Shown here in pieces: positions 57,942 to 64,000 of a stretch of 64,000 bases of DNA. Source of the DNA: Salmonella enterica subsp. arizonae (GTDB lineage: Bacteria; Pseudomonadota; Gammaproteobacteria; Enterobacterales; Enterobacteriaceae); NCBI RefSeq assembly GCF_008692845.1, contig NZ_VXJW01000001.1, positions 496,001 through 560,000 on the forward strand, written 5' to 3'. The translations under genes were made by a program, and so were the position numbers. Position 1 is the first letter of the stretch; every line of letters begins with the position of its first letter. The notes under the pieces are model-generated. The model was not told where the DNA came from. It ran no database searches and worked only from the letters and a program-made list of their open reading frames with translations.

Positions 57942-58922
57942 ATGGCTGAATTCAAAGATAATCTGCTCGGCGAAGCAAATCGTTTTATTGAGGTACTTGA
58001 ACAAGTCTCCCGGCTTGCGCCGCTGGATAAGCCTGTTCTGATTATTGGCGAACGCGGTACGGGTAAAGAACTTATTGCCAACCGCCTGCACTATCTCTCT
58101 TCACGCTGGCAGGGACCGCTTATCTCGCTTAACTGCGCGGCGCTTAACGAAAACCTGCTGGACTCCGAACTGTTTGGCCATGAAGCGGGCGCCTTTACCG
58201 GGGCGCAAAAACGTCATCCCGGCCGCTTTGAGCGCGCCGATGGCGGAACGCTGTTTCTGGACGAATTAGCGACAGCGCCGATGCTGGTACAGGAAAAGCT
58301 GCTACGGGTGATTGAATATGGCGAACTGGAGCGCGTCGGCGGTAGCCAGCCGTTACAGGTTAATGTGCGATTAGTGTGCGCCACCAATGCCGATTTACCC
58401 GCCATGGTGAAGGACGGGACATTTCGTGCCGATCTGCTCGACAGACTGGCTTTTGATGTTGTACAACTGCCGCCGCTGCGCGAACGCCAAAGCGATATTA
58501 TGCTGATGGCCGAGCATTTTGCTATTCAGATGTGTCGTGAGCTAAGCCTCCCCTTATTTCCTGGCTTTACCGATCGGGCAAAAGAAACGTTGTTGCATTA
58601 TGCCTGGCCGGGTAATGTTCGCGAGCTCAAAAATGTGGTTGAACGTTCAGTGTATCGCCATGGCAGCAGTGAACATCCTTTGGATGACATTGTTATCGAT
58701 CCTTTTCAACGTCATCCCGATGAGCCGCCAGTGCCCACGCCCCCTGCGCCATCCGCAACACCAGCCCTTCCGCTCAAGTTACGTGAGTTTCAACTGCAAC
58801 AGGAAAAAGCGCTGCTGCAACGTAGCTTACAGCAGGCGAAATTTAACCAGAAACGAGCCGCCGATTTGCTGGGACTCACCTACCACCAGTTCCGCGCCTT
58901 GCTTAAAAAGCATCAGTTTTAG
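57942..58922 (+). CDS. pspF: Psp operon sigma-54 activator PspF
   Basis: 326 residues: an AAA+ domain without N-terminal receiver, then a C-terminal Fis-type helix-turn-helix (KFNQKRAADLLGLTYHQFRA). Walker A GERGTGKE is at about 36-43, the sigma-54 contact loop GAFTGA at 83-88, and the Walker B region reads GGTLFLDEL. PspA inhibits it directly. I start at ATG 57942 (MAEFKDNLLG), which matches E. coli; an in-frame start at 57927 adds five residues. Confidence 0.96.
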   Translation: MAEFKDNLLGEANRFIEVLEQVSRLAPLDKPVLIIGERGTGKELIANRLHYLSSRWQGPLISLNCAALNENLLDSELFGHEAGAFTGAQKRHPGRFERADGGTLFLDELATAPMLVQEKLLRVIEYGELERVGGSQPLQVNVRLVCATNADLPAMVKDGTFRADLLDRLAFDVVQLPPLRERQSDIMLMAEHFAIQMCRELSLPLFPGFTDRAKETLLHYAWPGNVRELKNVVERSVYRHGSSEHPLDDIVIDPFQRHPDEPPVPTPPAPSATPALPLKLREFQLQQEKALLQRSLQQAKFNQKRAADLLGLTYHQFRALLKKHQF

Positions 58923-59033
58923 CTATTTCTCCCGCTAATTGACGACATTTACGCCAGTTATCCACCGACATTTTTACGTGACGGGCAGAAGTACGATACA
59001 CTTAACAAATTGAACTTCAAAAACTTAACTATT

Positions 59034-60683
59034 ATGCGCCTGGTTTTATCGTCTCTGATCGTGATAGCGGGTCTACTGAGTAGTCAAGCTACAGTTGCAA
59101 CTGCGCCTGTACAAACTGCGAGTGCAGATATTCGCGATAGCGGCTTTGTATATTGTGTCAGCGGGCAGGTCAACACCTTTAATCCGCAAAAAGCGAGCAG
59201 TGGCCTGATCGTCGATACCCTTGCCGCCCAGTTATATGACCGCCTGTTGGATGTCGATCCTTATACTTATCGTTTAGTGCCAGAGCTGGCAGAAAGCTGG
59301 GAGGTGCTGGATAACGGGGCAACGTACCGCTTTCACCTGCGCCGCGATGTCTCTTTTCAAAAAACCGCCTGGTTTACGCCGACCCGAAAACTCAATGCAG
59401 ATGATGTCGTCTTTACCTTTCAGCGGATTTTCGATCGTCAGCATCCGTGGCATAACATCAACGGCAGTAATTTCCCCTACTTTGACAGCCTACAGTTCGC
59501 TGACAATGTAAAAAGCGTGCGCAAGCTAGACAATAACACCGTTGAATTTCGTCTGACGCAGCCTGACGCCTCTTTTTTATGGCATCTGGCCACACACTAC
59601 GCCTCCGTCATGTCCGCAGAGTACGCCGCGCAGCTTAGCCGAAAAGATCGCCAGGAACTGCTCGACAGGCAGCCGGTCGGCACCGGGCCTTTCCAGCTTT
59701 CGGAGTACCGTGCCGGGCAGTTTATTCGTCTACAGCGCCACGATGGGTTTTGGCGCGGCAAACCGCTGATGCCGCAAGTGGTGGTGGATTTAGGCTCCGG
59801 TGGTACGGGGCGTTTATCGAAATTACTGACCGGCGAATGTGATGTTCTGGCCTGGCCTGCCGCTAGCCAACTGACCATTTTACGCGACGATCCGCGTTTG
59901 CGTCTGACGTTGCGCCCGGGGATGAATATCGCCTATCTGGCCTTTAACACTGATAAGCCGCCGTTGAATAATCCCGCAGTGCGCCATGCGCTGGCATTAT
60001 CGATCAATAACCAGCGCCTGATGCAGTCGATTTATTACGGCACGGCAGAAACCGCAGCCTCCATTCTACCGCGTGCCTCGTGGGCTTACGATAACGATGC
60101 CAAAATTACGGAGTACAATCCGGAAAAATCGCGCGAACAACTAAAAACGCTGGGCATCGAGAATCTTACGCTGCATCTCTGGGTGCCGACCAGCTCTCAG
60201 GCCTGGAACCCAAGTCCGCTAAAAACGGCGGAGCTTATTCAGGCGGATATGGCGCAGGTTGGCGTAAAAGTGGTCATCGTGCCGGTTGAAGGTCGTTTTC
60301 AGGAGGCGCGCCTGATGGATATGAATCACGATCTGACCTTATCCGGCTGGGCGACGGACAGCAACGATCCGGATAGCTTTTTCAGACCGCTGTTAAGCTG
60401 TGCGGCCATCAATTCGCAAACCAATTTCGCCCACTGGTGTAACCCTGAATTTGACAGCGTCCTGCGTAAGGCGCTGTCGTCGCAGCAGTTGGCTTCGCGC
60501 ATAGAAGCGTATGACGAAGCGCAGAATATCCTGGCGAAAGAACTGCCGATACTGCCGCTGGCGTCATCATTACGCTTACAGGCTTACCGCTACGATATTA
60601 AAGGGCTGGTATTGAGCCCGTTCGGCAATGCGTCTTTTGCCGGCGTCTCCCGAGAAAAACACGAAGAGGTGAAAAAACCATGA
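59034..60683 (+). CDS. sapA: Peptide-binding protein SapA
   Basis: 549-residue periplasmic binding protein of the OppA/DppA family, with signal peptide [19 protein letters not shown]. Conserved segments include [38 protein letters not shown] and [12 protein letters not shown]. In Salmonella SapA is linked to resistance to antimicrobial peptides and in E. coli the Sap complex to putrescine export and Trk potassium uptake. The ATG at 59034 gives the known length. It overlaps sapB by four bases (ATGA). The operon is broken further on, at sapC. Confidence 0.95.
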   Translation: MRLVLSSLIVIAGLLSSQATVATAPVQTASADIRDSGFVYCVSGQVNTFNPQKASSGLIVDTLAAQLYDRLLDVDPYTYRLVPELAESWEVLDNGATYRFHLRRDVSFQKTAWFTPTRKLNADDVVFTFQRIFDRQHPWHNINGSNFPYFDSLQFADNVKSVRKLDNNTVEFRLTQPDASFLWHLATHYASVMSAEYAAQLSRKDRQELLDRQPVGTGPFQLSEYRAGQFIRLQRHDGFWRGKPLMPQVVVDLGSGGTGRLSKLLTGECDVLAWPAASQLTILRDDPRLRLTLRPGMNIAYLAFNTDKPPLNNPAVRHALALSINNQRLMQSIYYGTAETAASILPRASWAYDNDAKITEYNPEKSREQLKTLGIENLTLHLWVPTSSQAWNPSPLKTAELIQADMAQVGVKVVIVPVEGRFQEARLMDMNHDLTLSGWATDSNDPDSFFRPLLSCAAINSQTNFAHWCNPEFDSVLRKALSSQQLASRIEAYDEAQNILAKELPILPLASSLRLQAYRYDIKGLVLSPFGNASFAGVSREKHEEVKKP

Positions 60684-61645
60684 TTATCTTCACCTTACGT
60701 CGGTTATTGCTCTTGCTGGTGACGCTATTCTTCCTGACCTTTATCGGCTTTAGCCTGAGCTATTTTACGCCGCACGCGCCGCTCGAGGGCGCATCATTAT
60801 GGAATGCCTGGGTTTTCTGGTTCAATGGCCTGCTGCACTGGGATTTTGGCGTATCCAGCATTAACGGCCAACTTATTTCGGAACAGCTCAAAGAGGTTTT
60901 TCCCGCCACGATGGAGCTGTGTATTCTCGCCTTTGGCTTTGCGCTAATGGTCGGTATCCCAGTCGGGATGCTGGCTGGCGTCACGCGTAGCAAATGGCCG
61001 GATCGTTCTATCAGCGCACTGGCGCTATTGGGCTTCTCAATTCCCGTTTTCTGGCTGGCGCTTCTGCTCACGCTGTTCTTTTCGCTCACGCTGGGGTGGC
61101 TACCGGTATCCGGGCGATTTGATCTGCTTTATGAAGTTAAACCGGCTACCGGTTTTGCCATTATTGATGCCTGGATTTCAGATTCGCCGTGGCGCGATGA
61201 AATGGTGATGAGCGCCATACGGCATATGGTGTTACCGGTGCTTACGCTTTCCGTCGCGCCCACGACAGAAGTAATCCGCCTGATGCGGATCAGTACTATT
61301 GAGGTCTACGATCAGAACTACGTTAAAGCGGCGGCAACACGCGGCTTGTCGCGCTTTACGATTTTACGCCGTCACGTGTTGCATAATGCGCTGCCGCCAG
61401 TCATTCCCCGTCTTGGCCTGCAGTTTTCAACCATGTTGACTCTGGCGATGATTACCGAAATGGTCTTTAGTTGGCCAGGGCTGGGGCGATGGTTAATTCA
61501 CGCCATTCGTCAGCAGGACTATGCGGCTATTTCCGCCGGCGTGATGGTCATTGGATCGCTGGTTATTGTGGTCAATGTGATTTCCGATATTTTGGGTGCT
61601 ATGGCTAACCCTCTGAAGCATAAGGAATGGTATGCCTTACGATAG
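60680..61645 (+). CDS. sapB: Peptide ABC permease SapB
   Basis: 321-residue inner-membrane permease of the DppB/OppB type with six predicted helices and the EAA-type loop [22 protein letters not shown]. It ends KHKEWYALR, the normal SapB C-terminus, so sapB is complete. Its natural partner SapC is destroyed immediately downstream, and SapD/SapF are not in the window, so the transporter is unlikely to assemble unless those genes survive beyond the prophage. Confidence 0.95.
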   Translation: MIIFTLRRLLLLLVTLFFLTFIGFSLSYFTPHAPLEGASLWNAWVFWFNGLLHWDFGVSSINGQLISEQLKEVFPATMELCILAFGFALMVGIPVGMLAGVTRSKWPDRSISALALLGFSIPVFWLALLLTLFFSLTLGWLPVSGRFDLLYEVKPATGFAIIDAWISDSPWRDEMVMSAIRHMVLPVLTLSVAPTTEVIRLMRISTIEVYDQNYVKAAATRGLSRFTILRRHVLHNALPPVIPRLGLQFSTMLTLAMITEMVFSWPGLGRWLIHAIRQQDYAAISAGVMVIGSLVIVVNVISDILGAMANPLKHKEWYALR

Positions 61646-61666
61646 CAGCTATAGAAATAATAAAAA
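61630..61666 (+). pseudogene. sapC: First codons of sapC, cut by prophage-type DNA
   Basis: The sapC start overlaps the sapB end as usual: ATG CCT TAC GAT AGC gives MPYDS, the native SapC N-terminus. The reading then turns into SYRNNKKYH and a stop, unrelated to SapC (normally about 296 residues, MPYDSVYSEKRPPGT). Base composition becomes AT-rich at the same point, so the junction is at about 61644-61652. Confidence 0.8.
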
Positions 61667-61803
61667 ATACCATTAAATCAATATGTTATGTGTTTATTTT
61701 TGTGGTAAATTTGTTTTTTAGTACACAAGCATATACACATTATTTTCTGCTTTCTCCGGCAGTCCATGTTTCGATGATGATTGCCGGAGATTTATCTTCT
61801 CTA

Positions 61804-62196
61804 TCAGCGCCTACGGGTTTCACTTCGTGATACTGCAGGAAATTTTCTGTACAGCGTCGACAGTCCCACGTCATAAATGATCGCTACCTGCTGTCGCGGT
61901 ACTCCTGCCCCAATCAGGCGCCCGGCCTGCGCCCATTGCTCCGGGGTGAGCTTTGGACGCCTGCCACCGATACGCCCCTGCGCCCTTGCAGCTTCCAGTC
62001 CAGCGCGGGTTCTTTCCACGATTAATTCTCTCTCCATTTCAGCGAGTGCGCCCATGACATGAAAGAAGAATCGCCCCATTGGCGTCGACGTGTCTATGCT
62101 GTCGGTCAGGCTGCGGAAATTAACGCCGCGTTCACGCAGTTCCTCTACCAGAACGACCAGATGACGCATACTGCGACCCAGGCAATTAATTCCAGG
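61804..62196 (-). pseudogene. Truncated serine recombinase (Pin/Hin-type DNA invertase)
   Basis: The frame encodes CLGRSMRHLVVLVEELRERG, STPMGRFFFHVMGALAEMER, the long E helix (ELIVERTRAGLEAARAQGR) and a C-terminal helix-turn-helix (RQQVAIIYDVGLSTLYRKF). The N-terminal ~65 residues, including the catalytic serine, are missing; an in-frame stop is at 62197-62199, where similarity ends. It can no longer recombine DNA. Confidence 0.85.
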
Positions 62197-62622
62197 TTAA
62201 CAATAGTTAAATTTGATTCCCATATGATTGATAAAACTATAAGACTAATGAATTTATAATTATTTTTGTATCATTCATTTTTACAATACCATATTTAATT
62301 TATAATTTTTTAACTCAAAATAACAGATAACTTATTAAAAATAGATTTATTTTAAGCCACGTCATTTGCATTTAGCTATCTCCCCTCGAAGCCAAATACA
62401 GATTAAGCAACATGAAATAATACTACAAAAACATATCATATAAAAAGTATAAATCATCACCATAAAATGTAATTTTAAGCCCAACAGATACCGCCTAACT
62501 CACTCACCTTTAATTAATTACACAAAAAAAACAATTCAAAATAAAAGAATTGCATTAACATCCACACAATAGTATATATTTACAACCAATAAATTATTAG
62601 AGTTAGTATTCAGCGGGATATT
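62197..62622. other. AT-rich region upstream of the gtgE-like gene
   Basis: About 425 bases of extremely AT-rich DNA with no reading frame worth calling. It must hold the promoter of the effector gene. The composition suggests H-NS binding. I could not define an SsrB or PhoP site by eye. Confidence 0.45.
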
Positions 62623-63315
62623 ATGTTAAAACACCTTCAAAATAGTTTAAGCAGCATTAATAAAAGTAATACAGTAACTTCTCAGGACGATAAAAATCAG
62701 ATTAATCATCATCGTAATTTCCAAAGCCAGATTGATACTACAAATAATATTCTCTACAATAACTGCTGGGTTTGTTCGTTAAATGTCATTAAATCCAGAG
62801 ATGGCGATAATTATAGTGCATTAGAAGATATCATTTCTAACAATCAAGCGTTTAACAATGTATTAGAGGGTGTTGATATAATAGAATGTGAAAATTTATT
62901 AAAAGAGTTAAATGTACAAAAAATACCAGAATCTTCTTTTTTTACGAATATTAAAGAGGCTTTACAGGCAGAAGCTTTCAATAGCACTATAGAAAATGAC
63001 TTTGAGAGTTTTATTTCTTACGAATTACAAAACCATGGACCATTGATGTTGATCAGGCCTTCACTTGGCTCGGAATGTCTACATGCAGAGTGCATTGTAG
63101 GCTATGACAGGGAAGAGAAAAAAGTATTAATTTATGATTCAATGAATACCTCACCGAAATGGCAATCAAATATTGATGTCTATGACAGACTGACATTAGC
63201 ATTCAATGATAAATATAAAAATGAAGATTGCAGTATTTGTGGTCTCTACTATGACGGTGCTTATGAGCCAAAACCTTTACACTCCTCCTGGAAAGACTGG
63301 TGTACTATTTTATGA
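62623..63315 (+). CDS. gtgE: GtgE-type type III effector, cysteine protease
   Basis: 230 residues, close to the 228 of GtgE. GtgE is a papain-like protease delivered by the Salmonella T3SS that cleaves host Rab29, Rab32 and Rab38 and thereby supports intracellular survival. The triad is intact: C48 (YNNCWVCSLNV), H154 (CLHAECIVGYD) and D172 (LIYDSMNTS). The spacings (106 and 18) are the same as in the C45-H151-D169 triad of GtgE as I know it. The C-terminus LHSSWKDWCTIL is also characteristic. In S. Typhimurium the gene is on Gifsy-2; here it lies beside a prophage junction in sapC. The gene is strongly AT-rich. Confidence 0.9.
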   Translation: MLKHLQNSLSSINKSNTVTSQDDKNQINHHRNFQSQIDTTNNILYNNCWVCSLNVIKSRDGDNYSALEDIISNNQAFNNVLEGVDIIECENLLKELNVQKIPESSFFTNIKEALQAEAFNSTIENDFESFISYELQNHGPLMLIRPSLGSECLHAECIVGYDREEKKVLIYDSMNTSPKWQSNIDVYDRLTLAFNDKYKNEDCSICGLYYDGAYEPKPLHSSWKDWCTIL

Positions 63316-63529
63316 TGGTTAACATTTTACCAACAATCATGAATCGTGTTCAGAGCAATCAGTATAGCCTGAACTAATAATTATCAGTATACTAGTCGTG
63401 TCCACATTCTATGTATTTGGTTCCAATTATTCATTCCCTTTTCTTACCAAAGTAATTATTCAGGCCATCTCGCGATGGCCTGAGCTGTCCAAAAAATGCA
63501 AATTATAGGTTACTGTTAGGCTGTTCCGG
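63316..63529. terminator. Convergent region with terminator palindrome between gtgE and the tail-fibre gene
   Basis: A perfect 10-bp palindrome (TCAGGCCATC / GATGGCCTGA, loop TCGC) occupies 63460-63483. It lies between two convergent genes and is followed on the plus strand by a stretch with AAAAAA. Confidence 0.65.
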
Positions 63530-64000
63530 CTAGTCAGGGTTTGAGGTATCCACCCGTTTTACCAACACCCTGTACTTTTTCCATTCGTCGAGCTGCGCTT
63601 TTTCATCATCTGTTGCCATTCCAAGATCAACCGCATCCTGTAACGGAGCAATTTTCCCTGATGCCATTTGCAAAAGACGTTTTTTTGTCTCTTCCGCTTC
63701 ACGAAGCTGCGCTGCTGTTTCAGCCGCTTCGTCTTTTACCCATTTATTGCCATCCCATTTTTCATACTGACCATCAGGGGAAATTGCCGTCACGTTTGCA
63801 GGCAACGGACCGGGTTCGGAGATGTAAACCTGATTTCCGGTTATTGTGTCGTAAAGCGTCTCGCCGCGATGGTCTTCTTTCAGACTCCACGTCTGGGTTT
63901 CAGAGTCAAATACAGCAATATGGCTGGCCGGAATTTCAGGGGGCGCAATATCCGTACAGTTTGCCGGTAATCCAGTGTGCGGCGGGATATATGCATCACC
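63530..64000 (-). CDS. Tail-fibre assembly protein (Tfa family), 5' end beyond the window
   Basis: At least 156 codons, open to the right edge. The readable protein ([20 protein letters not shown] ... [20 protein letters not shown] ... [19 protein letters not shown] ... [20 protein letters not shown] ... [18 protein letters not shown]) is a classic caudoviral Tfa chaperone, needed to assemble the distal tail fibre. Full-length family members are about 190-200 residues, so roughly 25-40 N-terminal residues are missing here. It ends a little earlier than the usual RVDTS..PDI.WP tail. Confidence 0.88.
   Translation of the reverse strand, partial: GDAYIPPHTGLPANCTDIAPPEIPASHIAVFDSETQTWSLKEDHRGETLYDTITGNQVYISEPGPLPANVTAISPDGQYEKWDGNKWVKDEAAETAAQLREAEETKKRLLQMASGKIAPLQDAVDLGMATDDEKAQLDEWKKYRVLVKRVDTSNPD

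Larger units (their letters stand above)
61646..64000. mobile_element. End of a prophage inserted in sapC (continues past the right edge)
   Basis: From the break in sapC onward the sequence has no backbone gene. It contains, in order, a truncated DNA invertase, a GtgE-type effector gene and a tail-fibre assembly gene reading inward from the edge. Invertase plus tail-fibre genes and a cargo (moron) gene beside the attachment site is a common layout at the end of lambdoid/Mu-like prophages. No integrase is visible, so it would be at the other end. The rest of sapC, sapD and sapF should lie beyond the element if it is a simple insertion. Confidence 0.75.

Noticed and set aside
61627-61830. 67-codon frame spanning the sapB end and the phage DNA
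   Set aside because: It overlaps the end of sapB in a different frame and continues through AT-rich non-coding DNA.

Overview
The window is enterobacterial chromosome and reads as Salmonella. The backbone follows the E. coli/Salmonella order ydbH-ldhA-hslJ-ydbJ-nifJ-uspF ... ttcA-dbpA-fnrS-zntB ... smrA-ogt-fnr-uspE-ynaJ-ynaI ... mppA ... mpaA-ycjG-tpx-tyrR-ycjF-ycjX ... psp-sap. The Salmonella-specific part is the zirSTU locus, a homologue of the gtgE effector gene and the protein sequences themselves. It does not look like a standard serovar Typhimurium chromosome as I remember it: it has an E. coli-like ycjMNOPQRSTUV/ompG/ycjW block, a three-gene cdtABC toxin operon, no pspE, and a prophage end inside sapC. 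A lineage outside the common subspecies I serovars is likely, but that is an inference.

Layout. 1-7.4 kb: anaerobic fermentation backbone (D-lactate dehydrogenase, pyruvate:flavodoxin oxidoreductase), two lipoproteins, a universal stress protein and an SMR efflux protein. 7.4-12.0 kb: an accessory island with one AT-rich gene for a 1139-residue protein whose C-terminus looks like a DUF4765/ADP-ribosyltransferase-type domain. It is bracketed by two copies of a decayed integrase fragment and an IS3-type scar, next to the 5' end of ttcA, a known prophage attachment gene. 12.0-22.7 kb: backbone with TtcA, DbpA, the sRNA FnrS with its FNR site, ZntB, a chemoreceptor without a periplasmic domain, SmrA, Ogt, FNR with an autoregulatory FNR box, UspE, YnaJ and YnaI.

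22.7-35.3 kb: a patchwork of decayed genes and virulence genes. It holds two divergent genes fused by a deletion, a frameshifted monooxygenase-like gene, the zirSTU secretion locus with a divergent AraC-type regulator, a small lipoprotein, an SDR (BdcA-like) gene fossil, mppA, and then cdtC-cdtB-cdtA reading leftward. 35.6-43.3 kb: murein peptide recycling (mpaA, ycjG; mppA is the uptake partner), tpx, tyrR, ycjF, ycjX and a LacI-type regulator. 43.3-56.0 kb: a leftward glucoside-utilisation operon with porin OmpG, an ABC importer (YcjNOP plus ATPase YcjV), two sugar oxidoreductases, an epimerase, two disaccharide phosphorylases and a phosphoglucomutase. 56.2-58.9 kb: pspABCD with a sigma-54 promoter and divergent pspF. 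59.0-61.65 kb: sapA and sapB.

At about 61.65 kb sapC is cut after some five recognisable codons. The rest is AT-rich prophage-end DNA: a truncated DNA invertase, a gtgE-like cysteine-protease effector with its catalytic triad intact, and a tail-fibre assembly gene running off the right edge. The window therefore has three separate toxin/effector acquisitions (a large DUF4765 protein, CDT and GtgE), each in AT-rich DNA set into conserved backbone.
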